Part shown: positions 9,250 to 17,793 of the stretch, one piece after another
How positions within the stretch are numbered: position 1 is the first letter of the stretch
How the letters are laid out: each line of letters starts with the position of its first letter
Assembly: GCA_022599915.1 (NCBI GenBank)
Contig: JAHZLH010000052.1
Coordinates: 25,788 to 89,787, forward strand
Direction of reading: 5' to 3'
Source: Actinomycetes bacterium
Lineage (GTDB): Bacteria; Actinomycetota; Actinomycetes; S36-B12; GCA-2699445
Length of the DNA stretch: 64,000 bases
Position numbers and translations under genes: made by a program
Notes under the pieces: generated by a model
The model's database searches: none
The model's input: only the letters and a program-made list of their open reading frames with translations
Told to the model about the DNA's origin: nothing

Positions 9250-9320
9250 CTCCGCCGCCAGGTCTCGATCCTGGACCTCCAGCTTCAAAGGCTGTCGGGC
9301 TGCCATTACCCCACGGCGGA
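9250..9320 (-). tRNA. tRNA-Gln (anticodon TTG)
   Basis: The minus strand folds as a tRNA of 71 nt without encoded CCA. The acceptor stem TCCGCCG/CGGCGGA is perfect, the D stem GGGT/GCCC closes, the anticodon loop CTTTGAA gives TTG, and the T stem CCAGG/CCTGG is perfect with discriminator G. Oddities: the T loop reads ATCGAGA instead of a TTCnAnn form, and the outer anticodon-stem pair is A.G. A tRNA-Gln upstream of glmU also occurs at the mycobacterial locus, which supports the call. Confidence 0.85.
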
Positions 9321-9395
9321 TTGCGGTGCCCCCGCACCTGCCCATGGTGCCATACCAGTGCCGTCGGCTGAGATTCCCACTTTCTTTTCCGGGTA

Positions 9396-9424
9396 TTGAA
9401 ACCTACGGAGTCGTAAGTTACGGT
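9396..9424 (+). promoter_or_regulatory. Candidate promoter of the desaturase gene
   Basis: TTGAAA (9396-9401), a 17-nt spacer and TACGGT (9419-9424) would start transcription at or very near the ATG at 9430. This favours a leaderless mRNA starting at that ATG over the TTG at 9424, which overlaps the -10. Confidence 0.45.
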
Positions 9425-9429
9425 TGAGT

Positions 9430-10431
9430 ATGTTCTCGAACTCCGATGCCCCTGCCGACGTCATTGATGTCACGGACGAGCGCACTCGCGGACCGCGGTG
9501 GGTAGTTTTTCTCTTCATTCTCGGACCGCTGTTTGCGTTACTGGTCGGCCTACCACTCGCCTTGCGCGGCTGGCTTAGCTGGCTCGATGTAACCCTTGCG
9601 GCAATCTTTTACTTGGTCTCAGCGGCCGGGATCACCATGGGCTTTCATCGGCTCTTCACCCACAGTTCCTTTAGGGCAAACGGCCCGCTGCGAGCCACGC
9701 TCGCGATTGCTGGCTCGCTGGCGATTCAGGGTAGTTGCGCTGACTGGGTGGCTGATCACCGCAAGCATCATTCCAAGTCTGACAAGGAGGGCGACCCGCA
9801 CTCCCCTTGGCAATTCGGCACCTCAACTCGTGCAGTCGCGAAGGGGTTTTGGCATGCCCACATGGGCTGGATGCTGGCCGGCGACGTGACCGACGTCGGA
9901 AAATATGCCCCTGATTTGCTGAAGGACCCCGTCATCGTCCGGATCTCGCGGGCATTCCCCTTGCTGGTGGTGGCGACTTTTCTGATACCCGCGCTCTTAG
10001 GCGGTCTGCTCACCATGTCTTGGCAAGGCGCCCTCAGCGCGCTGTTCTGGGCAGGCTTGGTCCGAGTCGCCCTGGTGCACCAAGTCACCTGGAGTATCAA
10101 CTCGATCTGCCACATTGCTGGCCAACGACCCTTCCGCACCCGCGATCACTCCGGAAACGTGGCCTGGCTGGCGGTCCCGGCTCTTGGCGAGTCCTGGCAC
10201 AACTACCATCACGCCGATCCGACATCGGCCCGGCATGGGGTGCTGCGGCGGCAGCTCGATCCCAGCGCGTGGGCGATTCGGTTCTGTGAGCGCCGTGGCT
10301 GGGCATCCCGAGCGCACTGGCCGAGCGAAGAGCGAGTCCGCAGCAAGTTGGTCGACCCGGAACAGCCGGTCGAGATCAACCGGACCTTGATCGAGGCTCA
10401 TTCCGAGGACGTGAAGACGCCGACCCCCTAG
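9430..10431 (+). CDS. Fatty acyl-CoA (delta-9 type) desaturase
   Basis: Membrane di-iron desaturase that puts a double bond into acyl chains and so sets membrane fluidity; 333 residues. The three histidine boxes are complete: HRLFTH at 73-78, HRKHH at about 110-114 and HNYHH at 257-261. Hydrophobic pairs near 20-65 and 180-220 fit the usual four membrane segments. I chose the ATG at 9430 because a promoter ends just before it; the in-frame TTG at 9424 is the alternative. The gene lies between tRNA-Gln and the tetR gene, a position I believe is empty in mycobacteria, and its stop codon overlaps the -10 of tetR. The regulator may control it (inference). Confidence 0.9.
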   Translation: MFSNSDAPADVIDVTDERTRGPRWVVFLFILGPLFALLVGLPLALRGWLSWLDVTLAAIFYLVSAAGITMGFHRLFTHSSFRANGPLRATLAIAGSLAIQGSCADWVADHRKHHSKSDKEGDPHSPWQFGTSTRAVAKGFWHAHMGWMLAGDVTDVGKYAPDLLKDPVIVRISRAFPLLVVATFLIPALLGGLLTMSWQGALSALFWAGLVRVALVHQVTWSINSICHIAGQRPFRTRDHSGNVAWLAVPALGESWHNYHHADPTSARHGVLRRQLDPSAWAIRFCERRGWASRAHWPSEERVRSKLVDPEQPVEINRTLIEAHSEDVKTPTP

Positions 10432-10434
10432 GCT
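10429..10434 (+). promoter_or_regulatory. -10 element TAGGCT of the tetR gene, built on the desaturase stop codon
   Basis: The TAG stop of the desaturase is the first half of TAGGCT. Six nt later comes the ATG of the regulator, so its mRNA is probably leaderless. Confidence 0.6.
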
Positions 10435-10440
10435 GCGATC

Positions 10441-11088
10441 ATGGCCGACAAACCACTCCCGTCGGATGCCGAGGCATCTGCTCCTCGAGTCCGAATGAGC
10501 GGCAGCCAGCGACGCGAGCAACTCATCGGCGTGGGACGGAAACTCTTCGCGAAGAAGGGGTATGAGGCGGTTAGCGTTGAGGAGATTGCTAGCGAAGCTA
10601 AGGTCTCGAAACCCGTGGTCTACGAGCACTTCGGCGGCAAGGAAGGGCTCTATGCCGTCATCGTTGACCGGGAAATGAATAGCCTGCTGAATCGCATCGT
10701 CTCGTCGTTGACCGGTGACCACCCCCGACTGCAGCTGGAACAAGCGGGGCTAGCACTGTTTGACTACATCGAAGATGAAACTGACGGGTTTCGGATTCTG
10801 GTCCGCGATTCGCCGGTCTCGCAGTCGTCTGGAAGTTTTGCAAGTCTGATCGTGGAGGTAGCGACCGAAACCGATCACATCCTGGCGGAACAGTTCAAGC
10901 AGCGAGGTTTCAATCCCAAACTGTCCCAGATGTATTCGCAAATGTTGGTCGGCATGGTGGCGCTCACCGGGCAATGGTGGCTCGACGCGCGAAAACCCGG
11001 CAAAGACAAGGTAGTCGCCAACCTGGTCAACCTGGCCTGGAACGGACTCAGCCACCTAGACAGCGACCCGGAACTCACCAGCCGGTAG
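10441..11088 (+). CDS. TetR/AcrR family transcriptional regulator
   Basis: DNA-binding repressor of 215 residues. The N-terminal helix-turn-helix spans about residues 22-70 (RREQLIGVGRKLFAKKGYE, then VEEIASEAKVSKPVVYEHFGGKEGLY), a classic TetR pattern. The C-terminal ligand domain is helical and has no recognisable ligand signature. The locus corresponds to the TetR gene beside glmU and mfd in M. tuberculosis (Rv1019). Its 3' end overlaps ispE tail to tail by 14 bases. The upstream desaturase is the nearest candidate target, since many TetR proteins control lipid genes; this is inference. Confidence 0.9.
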   Translation: MADKPLPSDAEASAPRVRMSGSQRREQLIGVGRKLFAKKGYEAVSVEEIASEAKVSKPVVYEHFGGKEGLYAVIVDREMNSLLNRIVSSLTGDHPRLQLEQAGLALFDYIEDETDGFRILVRDSPVSQSSGSFASLIVEVATETDHILAEQFKQRGFNPKLSQMYSQMLVGMVALTGQWWLDARKPGKDKVVANLVNLAWNGLSHLDSDPELTSR

Positions 11089-12010
11089 CTGAGGCACCAC
11101 CATCCGAGATCACCGCAGCACCTGGCACCGGGCCATGGGCTCGCCGCACTGATCGACACAATCCCGACGATGACAACGCCACGGTCAGTTCCATAGCATC
11201 CTCTTCGTCAGCCACTAGGAAAGCGCACGTTGGCCCGCTCCCGGACACCATCGCTCCCAGCGCACCGTGATCCGGGCCGAGTTCCAGCAGCGAACCCAGC
11301 GATGGCCGCAACGAGAGTGCTGCTGATTGCAGGTCGTTGCTCAACCCCCGACCGAGGGCCACTGCGTCACCACCGCGCACCGCCTGCAGCACCTCGAATT
11401 TCACCTGTGGATCGGCCACCGGCTGACCGGCCCGCAAACGATCCAATTCGTTGTACACCTTTGGTGTCGACAACTGACCATCCGACAGCGCCAGCACCCA
11501 ATGGAATGTGCCACGAGCCATCGCCGAGGCCACCTGCTCACCACGATTCCGACCCACCGCCACGCCACCCAGCAACGCGAACGGCACATCCGATCCGAGT
11601 CGAGCAGCCAACTCCATCAGATCTGGCTCGCCCTCGTCTCGCCATCGGGTTGCCGCCGCGACCAACACCGCCGCAGCGTCCGCACTGCCGCCCGCCATGC
11701 CGCCGGCCACCGGAATTCCCTTGTCGATGGCAATGTCGAGGTCGGGCTGTTGGCCTAACTCAGTTGCCACCAGCTCAGCCGCCTGCCAAGCGAGGTTGTC
11801 GCTGTCGAGTGGGACTGAACTTGCCTGGCTACCTGACACCGTGACTCGCAGACCACTACCGGCGGCCCGGTCGGTCACGGAGATGTCGTCGTAGAGCGAG
11901 AGCCCCATAAAGACCGTGGCCAACTCATGAAAACCATCATCACGCGGCGGCCCCACCGCCAGACTCAGGTTGATCTTGGCGGGGACTCGGACCCGGATGG
12001 TTGCAGACAT
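11075..12010 (-). CDS. ispE: 4-diphosphocytidyl-2-C-methyl-D-erythritol kinase
   Basis: GHMP-family kinase of the MEP pathway to isoprenoids; phosphorylates CDP-methylerythritol with ATP. The start is the ATG at 12010, which gives 311 residues beginning MSATIRVRVPAKINLSLAV; an upstream in-frame ATG would overlap ksgA. Motifs: AKINLSL near residue 11, the glycine-rich phosphate loop PVAGGMAGGSADAAAV near 100, and a C-terminal GSGPTCAFLV. It follows ksgA after 19 bases, the usual ksgA-ispE arrangement. Confidence 0.95.
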   Translation of the reverse strand: MSATIRVRVPAKINLSLAVGPPRDDGFHELATVFMGLSLYDDISVTDRAAGSGLRVTVSGSQASSVPLDSDNLAWQAAELVATELGQQPDLDIAIDKGIPVAGGMAGGSADAAAVLVAAATRWRDEGEPDLMELAARLGSDVPFALLGGVAVGRNRGEQVASAMARGTFHWVLALSDGQLSTPKVYNELDRLRAGQPVADPQVKFEVLQAVRGGDAVALGRGLSNDLQSAALSLRPSLGSLLELGPDHGALGAMVSGSGPTCAFLVADEEDAMELTVALSSSGLCRSVRRAHGPVPGAAVISDGGASATGW

Positions 12011-12029
12011 TTCAATCGAGAGTAGATGC

Positions 12030-12881
12030 CTACTGCGGCGGAATCGATTCGGCCAGCCGACAAAAGTCGGCGAGAGCCAAATTCTCCGGTCGAACCGTGG
12101 GGTCGATCTCAGCCTTGGCCAGTGCGACAGCGGCCGCTTCTCGGCCAATGTGGCTACCTAATACCGCCCGGACCATCTTTCGCCGCTGCGCGAAGAGGAG
12201 GTCCACCAAGCCAAAGACCTCCGCGCGAGCGGCCGTTGTCACTGGTGGGCTCCGCCGGTCAACTCGAACCAGCCCACTCTCCACTCGCGGGACCGGCCAA
12301 AATACTGCTGCTGGGACGGTGCCAACTCGCCGCACATCACCGAACCACGCGGCCTTGACGCTCGGCACGCCGTAGTCCCGTGATCCGGGTGGGGCGGCCA
12401 ATCGGTCCGCGACTTCCAACTGCACCATCACTAAACTGCGCTGTAACGAGGGAAACTCAATCAAGCAGTGCAGCAGCACCGGCACCGCTACGTTGTACGG
12501 CAGATTGGCCACTAGGGCAGTCGGCGGCCCGAACTCATCGGCGATCTCGTGGGATATAGCGCCGGCATCGGCGGTGATTACTGACAACCGTCCACTGGCG
12601 TCCGGCAGGAACTCCGTGACTGTCGCGGGTAGCTGATCGGCTAGGGCGGGATCAATCTCCACCGCGACGACCTGATGGTCGCCAGCCAGCAATCCCAGCG
12701 TCAGGCTGCCGAGTCCGGGCCCGACCTCCAAAACCACACCTTGGCCGGTCAGGTCTGCCAGCCGAACGATTCGGCGGATGGTGTTGCCGTCAACGACAAA
12801 GTTTTGCCCCCGAGCTTTGCTGGGCCGTACGCCGACGGTCGCCGCCAGCGAACGAATATCCGCAGCACCCAGCAGGGTCAT
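12030..12881 (-). CDS. rsmA: 16S rRNA dimethyladenosine transferase KsgA/RsmA
   Basis: Dimethylates two adjacent adenines near the 3' end of 16S rRNA using SAM, late in 30S assembly. The protein has 283 residues. Motifs: the GQNFVVD N-terminal motif, the SAM site VVLEVGPGLGSLT, and motif IV NLPYNVAVP. It overlaps tatD by an ATGA junction. In mycobacteria rpfB sits between tatD and ksgA; here nothing does. Confidence 0.96.
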   Translation of the reverse strand: MTLLGAADIRSLAATVGVRPSKARGQNFVVDGNTIRRIVRLADLTGQGVVLEVGPGLGSLTLGLLAGDHQVVAVEIDPALADQLPATVTEFLPDASGRLSVITADAGAISHEIADEFGPPTALVANLPYNVAVPVLLHCLIEFPSLQRSLVMVQLEVADRLAAPPGSRDYGVPSVKAAWFGDVRRVGTVPAAVFWPVPRVESGLVRVDRRSPPVTTAARAEVFGLVDLLFAQRRKMVRAVLGSHIGREAAAVALAKAEIDPTVRPENLALADFCRLAESIPPQ

Positions 12882-13729
12882 CCGGCAAACCCGGCGGGCA
12901 GGTTGAACGCTCGCTGCGTGTTGCGCGTAAGCAGGTCACACATCTCGACTTCCGCCAAGTCCAACTGCTCGGCCATCGTCCTGACGGTGTGTGGCATCAG
13001 ATAGGAAGCATTGGGTTTGCCCCGCTGCGGTGTCGGGGTCAGAAACGGCGCATCGGTTTCCACCAAGATCTGCTCCGGATTCGCAATCGACAGTGCCTCC
13101 CGCAACTCAGCGGCGTTACGAAAACTAACTACTCCGGAAAAGGACAGGAACCAACCCGCCTCGCTACAGATTCGCGCCATTTCGGCATCGCCGCTGAAAC
13201 AGTGAAAGACCACTTGGTCGGGTGGATCACTGCTCTCGAGCACTCGTAAGACCTCGGCGTGAGCATCACGATCGTGGATGACCAATGTCCGCCCACTCTC
13301 GCGCGCAAGCGCGATGTGCTCACGAAAGGACGTCTCTTGGTCCGCACGGCCGGATTCGCCGGTGCGATAGAAGTCCATACCCGTTTCGCCAACGGCAACG
13401 ACATTGGGTTGCTGCACCAACTCAGCCAGCACCGACAACTGTTGCTCCAACTCGCCGGACCGACAGACCCCTGGCGCTTCATTCGGATGTAACGCAACTG
13501 CTGCTACCACCTGCGGCAGTTCGGCGGCGATGACTGCTGCGCGTTGTGAGGAGGGAAGATCTACTCCTACTTCGACGACACCGGTCACACCCACAGCGGC
13601 AGCCGCAGCTAACGCCGCCTCAGGAGCAAGCCCGCTGTACTCAGTAGTGATATCTAAATGACAGTGGGAATCAATCACCGGAGCGAGCAGCGGCTCCGGT
13701 GGCGGCACCGGCAGCTCCGACGCGGTCAT
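12878..13729 (-). CDS. tatD: TatD family metal-dependent deoxyribonuclease
   Basis: TIM-barrel metal hydrolase of 283 residues; the family has 3'-5' DNase activity and is linked to DNA repair. Metal ligands are visible in IDSHCHLD (about residues 19-26), the GETGMDFYR motif, VIHDRDAH, VFHCFSGD and ETDAPFLTP. It overlaps metG upstream and ksgA downstream by 4 bases each (ATGA), so metG-tatD-ksgA-ispE is probably one coupled operon. Confidence 0.94.
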   Translation of the reverse strand: MTASELPVPPPEPLLAPVIDSHCHLDITTEYSGLAPEAALAAAAAVGVTGVVEVGVDLPSSQRAAVIAAELPQVVAAVALHPNEAPGVCRSGELEQQLSVLAELVQQPNVVAVGETGMDFYRTGESGRADQETSFREHIALARESGRTLVIHDRDAHAEVLRVLESSDPPDQVVFHCFSGDAEMARICSEAGWFLSFSGVVSFRNAAELREALSIANPEQILVETDAPFLTPTPQRGKPNASYLMPHTVRTMAEQLDLAEVEMCDLLTRNTQRAFNLPAGFAG

Positions 13730-15324
13730 TCCTGCTCACCCTCGCCTGGTTCCTCCGGCAGCCGGGGAAAGAGCGGCGCAGACTTGGTCACTGACACTCC
13801 CGGCGGCAACTCGCCCCACCTGATGGTGGTGACATCCTGATCTGCCAGCGGCCCAATAGCTTCCGCTGCGCCGAGTGACTCCCAGAGCACTTGGGTGGCC
13901 TTCGGCATTGTCGGGTGGTAAAGCACCGCGATAGCTCGCAGACTCTCGGCAACCACGTACAACACAGTGGCCAGCCGCGGGCGCTGTTCATCGTCCTTAG
14001 CCAACGCCCACGGTTGCTCATCGCTGACATAGGCGTTGACTGCGTCAACGTAGGACCGGATAGCAGCCAATGCACCACTGAAGTTCAGTTGCAGCATGGC
14101 CGCGTCAGCGTCGGCGGCGATCCGAATCAGGTGATCCTGCAGGGCCAGATCGCTGTTGTTGTAGTTCGTCGCACCCGGCAGTTGGCCGTCGAAGTATTTC
14201 CCAATCATCGCCGCCGAACGTGAGGCAAGATTGCCCAGCCCGTTGGCTAGTTCCGCGGTATAGCGACTACGCATGTCTTCCCAGGAGAAAGACCCATCGG
14301 AACCGAAATTGATGGCACGCAAAAAGTAGTAGCGGAAGGCATCAGAGCCAAAGAAATCAGTGATCTGCTCTGGCGCAATCCCGGTGAGTTTGGACTTGCT
14401 CATCTTCTCGCCACCGACCAGCAACCAACCGTGGGCAAAGACCTGCCGGGGTAGCGGGAGATCTGCCGCCATCAACATTGCCGGCCAGTACACCGCGTGA
14501 AAGCGCAGGATGTCCTTGCCCACCAGATGCACGTCCGCCGGCCAGGTGCTCTCGAACAGTTCCGACTTGCCACTGTCGCCATAGCCGATCGCAGTCAGAT
14601 AGTTCAGCAAGGCATCAAACCAGACGTAGACGACTTGGTCCTCTTGCCAGCTCAGCGGGATGCCCCAACTAACGCTGGAACGGGACATCGAGATATCCGA
14701 CAACCCGCCCCGGATGAAGGACAACACCTCGTTATAGGCGGAGCGGGGAGCGATCGCCTCGGGGTTCATTTCGTAGTGCTGCAGCAGCCGGTCGTTCAAC
14801 TCGGAGAGTTTGAAGAACCAGTTCTCCTCGCTAAGAATCTCCACCGGTCGGTTGTGCACTGGGCACAACTGCTCGTCCGGGCTGTCTCCCGGCACCAGAT
14901 CAGCGGGAAACTTAAACTCCTCACAACCCACGCAGTACGGGCCTTCATAGGAGTCCTGGTAGACGAAACCCTTCTCCTTCAAGACCTCCCAGAAGGCTTG
15001 CACGCCGCGGACATGCCGCTTCTCCGTGGTGCGGATGAAGTCGTCGTTGGCGACGTCGAGAGTTTCTAGCACCGGCTGCCAATGATCCGCTACCAGCCGA
15101 TCGACCCACTCGGTTGGCGTGACGTCATTCTCTTCTGCCTTGAGTTGCACTTTGGTGCCGTGCTCATCGGTACCAGTCAGATAGACCACCGACTCACCGC
15201 GCTGCCGATGCCAGCGGGTGAGCACGTCACCAGCGACCGTGGTGTAGGCGTGCCCGATGTGCGGAGCATCGTTGACGTAGTAAATGGGCGTCGTGGCATA
15301 GAACGACTTCGGCATGGCTTCCAT
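13726..15324 (-). CDS. metG: Methionyl-tRNA synthetase
   Basis: Charges tRNA-Met with methionine. The protein has 532 residues. The class I signatures are present: HIGH at 22-25 (DAPHIGHAYT) and KMSKS near 307 (GEKMSKSKLTG). A CVGC...CPVH segment in the connective peptide can bind one zinc. No C-terminal EMAP-like tRNA-binding domain is visible. A second ATG at 15315 (MPKSFY) is a possible start; neither has a good ribosome-binding site. It heads the metG-tatD-ksgA-ispE run. Confidence 0.96.
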   Translation of the reverse strand: MEAMPKSFYATTPIYYVNDAPHIGHAYTTVAGDVLTRWHRQRGESVVYLTGTDEHGTKVQLKAEENDVTPTEWVDRLVADHWQPVLETLDVANDDFIRTTEKRHVRGVQAFWEVLKEKGFVYQDSYEGPYCVGCEEFKFPADLVPGDSPDEQLCPVHNRPVEILSEENWFFKLSELNDRLLQHYEMNPEAIAPRSAYNEVLSFIRGGLSDISMSRSSVSWGIPLSWQEDQVVYVWFDALLNYLTAIGYGDSGKSELFESTWPADVHLVGKDILRFHAVYWPAMLMAADLPLPRQVFAHGWLLVGGEKMSKSKLTGIAPEQITDFFGSDAFRYYFLRAINFGSDGSFSWEDMRSRYTAELANGLGNLASRSAAMIGKYFDGQLPGATNYNNSDLALQDHLIRIAADADAAMLQLNFSGALAAIRSYVDAVNAYVSDEQPWALAKDDEQRPRLATVLYVVAESLRAIAVLYHPTMPKATQVLWESLGAAEAIGPLADQDVTTIRWGELPPGVSVTKSAPLFPRLPEEPGEGEQE

Positions 15325-15390
15325 CGTAGGGGTGACCGAGTTGTGGTGTAGCGGCAGCAGTACTTGGCCGCCACCAAATCGCCCGACCCG

Positions 15391-16221
15391 CTAGGAGTCG
15401 TGGACCGCCTGATACACCTGTTTTCGTGGTGCGCCCGTGCGTTGCGCCACCTCACCCACCGCATCGCGAGTCGATCGACCTACTGCCACAAGTTCGGCAA
15501 CCTCTGCCCGCCAACTTTCCGGGTCGCCAACTTCCACCCGCTCCGGTGCGCCCGCTACTACCAGGGTGATTTCACCGCGCACACCCTGCTCCCCCCACAA
15601 CGCTAACTCAGCTAGCGTCCCGCGGATCACTTCCTCGTGGGTTTTGGTGAGCTCCCGACAGACCGCTGCTCGGCGATCTGCGCCGAAGACCTCTGCCAGA
15701 TCAGCAATCGTGGCCGCAGTTCGCCGTGGCGATTCGAACAGCACCAGCGTGCGCGGATCTTGCGTCAGTTGTTGCAGCCGACGCCGCCGCTCACCTGATC
15801 GCCGCGGCAAGAAACCTTCGAAACAGAACCGGTCCGCGGGCAGCCCGGACACCGTCAGCGCTGCCAACACCGCTGACGGCCCCGGCAAGACCGTCACCTC
15901 GATGCCCTCATCGGCGCAGGCCGCCACCAATCGATAGCCAGGGTCACTCACCAGCGGCATTCCTGCGTCCGTTAGGAGCAGCACGTCGGTCCCCTCGCGC
16001 AGGCTGGCGAGTAGCGCCTCGCTGCGGCTTGCCTCATTTCCGGCAAAGAGCGACACCACCGTGGCGGTAAGTTTGACCTGCAACTCAGCAGCCAGCCGAC
16101 GCACCCGGCGAGTGTCTTCTGCGGCAATGAGCTGCGCCGAGGCCAGCGCCTGGGACAGTCGCAGGCTCGCATCTGCGGGATTGCCCAGCGGGGTTGCCGC
16201 TAGCGTCAACATGCCGGTCAT
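15391..16221 (-). CDS. rsmI: 16S rRNA 2'-O-methyltransferase RsmI
   Basis: SAM-dependent tetrapyrrole-methylase-fold enzyme that modifies C1402 of 16S rRNA in the decoding centre; 276 residues. Motifs: LAATPLGNPAD at the N-terminus, AEDTRRVRRL, LLTDAGMPLVSDPG and VLPGPSAVLAAL. It is divergent from the O-mannosyltransferase gene with about 90 bases between them, as at the mycobacterial Rv1002c-Rv1003 locus. Confidence 0.95.
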   Translation of the reverse strand: MTGMLTLAATPLGNPADASLRLSQALASAQLIAAEDTRRVRRLAAELQVKLTATVVSLFAGNEASRSEALLASLREGTDVLLLTDAGMPLVSDPGYRLVAACADEGIEVTVLPGPSAVLAALTVSGLPADRFCFEGFLPRRSGERRRRLQQLTQDPRTLVLFESPRRTAATIADLAEVFGADRRAAVCRELTKTHEEVIRGTLAELALWGEQGVRGEITLVVAGAPERVEVGDPESWRAEVAELVAVGRSTRDAVGEVAQRTGAPRKQVYQAVHDS

Positions 16222-16300
16222 TTGCCCATGCTGACATGATCGGCGTCACCGCGAGGTCGTCAGTGTGGACCGGTTAGGCCACTGCGGCGCCGCTGACCCC

Positions 16301-16306
16301 TACGAT
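16301..16306 (+). promoter_or_regulatory. -10 element TACGAT of the O-mannosyltransferase gene
   Basis: TACGAT followed by 6 nt and a GTG at 16313; decides the start of this gene and implies a leaderless mRNA. Confidence 0.6.
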
Positions 16307-16312
16307 TCAGGT

Positions 16313-17767
16313 GTGAGCACCACCCGCCGAGCCCTACTGTCGTGGGTCGGCCCGTTGGCCGTGACTGCGCTGGGTGGCTGGCTTCGCTTCGCAGATCTCG
16401 GTAACCCCAGAGCCTTCGTTTTCGATGAAACGTACTACGCCAAAGACGGCTACTCGCTGCTGCAGTTCGGCTATGAACGGGATGCGGTGGAGGAGGCCGA
16501 TCAGAAACTTCTGGATGCTGCCGATCCCAGCGCCATCCAGGTGTTCACCGAGGACCCCGCCTTCGTGGTGCACCCACCAGTCGGCAAATGGTTGATTGCC
16601 ATCGGGGAAGGCCTCTACGGCATGAATCCGTTCGGCTGGCGGGTGGCAGTGGCGCTGCTAGGAACCCTCAGCATCCTCATCCTGGCCCGAGCCGTGCGCC
16701 GGATGACCGGCTCTGACGTGTGGGGAACTGTTGCCGGACTATTGCTGGCGATCGACGGCATGGCAATCGTGACCAGCCGTGTAGCCATCTTGGATGGCAT
16801 GCTGATGTTCTTCGTACTATCGGCGTTCGCATTGCTCCTTATTGATCGCGATCGATCTCGCGGCGTCGGCTGGTCAGGTCATTGGCTGCGACCGTGGCGG
16901 CTGGCAGCCGCGGTTTCCCTGGGACTGGCCTGCGGGGTGAAGTGGAGCGGGCTGTGGTTCGTCCTTGCCTTTGGCCTGCTAACTGTCGCGTGGGATGCCT
17001 CGTACCGCCACCGCAGCGGCACCAGTTGGTGGCGCGGTTGGCTGCAAGACTTGATCCCGACCGCACTCACGATGGGACTGGTTTTTCTCGCCACCTATCT
17101 TGCGAGTTGGTTCGGCTGGTTCGCTAGCGACAACGCGTGGAGTCGGAACTGGGCGCAGGGGTCCGGCGTGCTGCCCTCGCTGGCGTCGCTGGGTCACTAC
17201 CACCAAGAAATGCTGTCCTTCCATAGCAATCTCAGCAGCGATCATCCATACAAATCATCGGCCTTTGGCTGGCTCTTGCAGGCTCGACCCACCTCGTTCT
17301 ACTACGAGAGCCCAGCAGGATCAGCTAGTCAATGCCCATCTGGGACCTGCTCATCAGCAATCACAGCGCTCGGGAATCCCATTATTTGGTGGGCGGCAAT
17401 CCTGGCCGTGCTCCATCAGATGTGGCGCTGGATCGGGCACCGGGACTGGCGTTCCGCGGCAGCCCTGACCGGTCTCGCCGCAGGCTGGCTCCCCTGGCTC
17501 TTCTTCCCTGACCGCACGATCTTTTCCTTCTACACCATCGCGTTTACGCCATTCCTAATCATGGCAGTGACGCTGTCGTTGGCCGCGCTTGCGAATCCGA
17601 AGCCGACGGGATCCATCTGGCGAGATCGGCGAGTCCGAGTGGTACTCATAACGGCATTCCTGCTGCTGTGTGTCTGGGTGTCCTGGTACTTCTATCCCCT
17701 CTGGTCAGCAGAGCTCATCGATCGCGACACCTGGTCTAGCCGAATGTGGCTGCCCTCATGGGTGTGA
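16313..17767 (+). CDS. Dolichyl-phosphate-mannose-type protein O-mannosyltransferase
   Basis: Polytopic membrane enzyme that moves mannose from polyprenyl phosphate to Ser/Thr of proteins being exported. It has 484 residues from the GTG at 16313, chosen because a TACGAT -10 lies 6 nt before it. The catalytic acidic pair is in FDETYYAKDGYSLL (about residues 37-50). HPPVGKW follows, then GWRVAVALLGTLSILILARAVRR and many membrane helices. The C-terminal PMT domain ends in LWSAELIDRDTWSSRMWLPSWV. The family and position match M. tuberculosis Pmt (Rv1002c), which suggests this organism glycosylates secreted proteins. Confidence 0.93.
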   Translation: MSTTRRALLSWVGPLAVTALGGWLRFADLGNPRAFVFDETYYAKDGYSLLQFGYERDAVEEADQKLLDAADPSAIQVFTEDPAFVVHPPVGKWLIAIGEGLYGMNPFGWRVAVALLGTLSILILARAVRRMTGSDVWGTVAGLLLAIDGMAIVTSRVAILDGMLMFFVLSAFALLLIDRDRSRGVGWSGHWLRPWRLAAAVSLGLACGVKWSGLWFVLAFGLLTVAWDASYRHRSGTSWWRGWLQDLIPTALTMGLVFLATYLASWFGWFASDNAWSRNWAQGSGVLPSLASLGHYHQEMLSFHSNLSSDHPYKSSAFGWLLQARPTSFYYESPAGSASQCPSGTCSSAITALGNPIIWWAAILAVLHQMWRWIGHRDWRSAAALTGLAAGWLPWLFFPDRTIFSFYTIAFTPFLIMAVTLSLAALANPKPTGSIWRDRRVRVVLITAFLLLCVWVSWYFYPLWSAELIDRDTWSSRMWLPSWV

Positions 17768-17782
17768 TTGGCAATCCCGCCT

Positions 17783-17788
17783 TACCCT
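17783..17788 (+). promoter_or_regulatory. -10 element TACCCT of the copC-like gene
   Basis: TACCCT, 5 nt, then GTG at 17794; probable leaderless start only 16 bases after the O-mannosyltransferase stop. Confidence 0.5.
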
Positions 17789-17793
17789 GAAGT

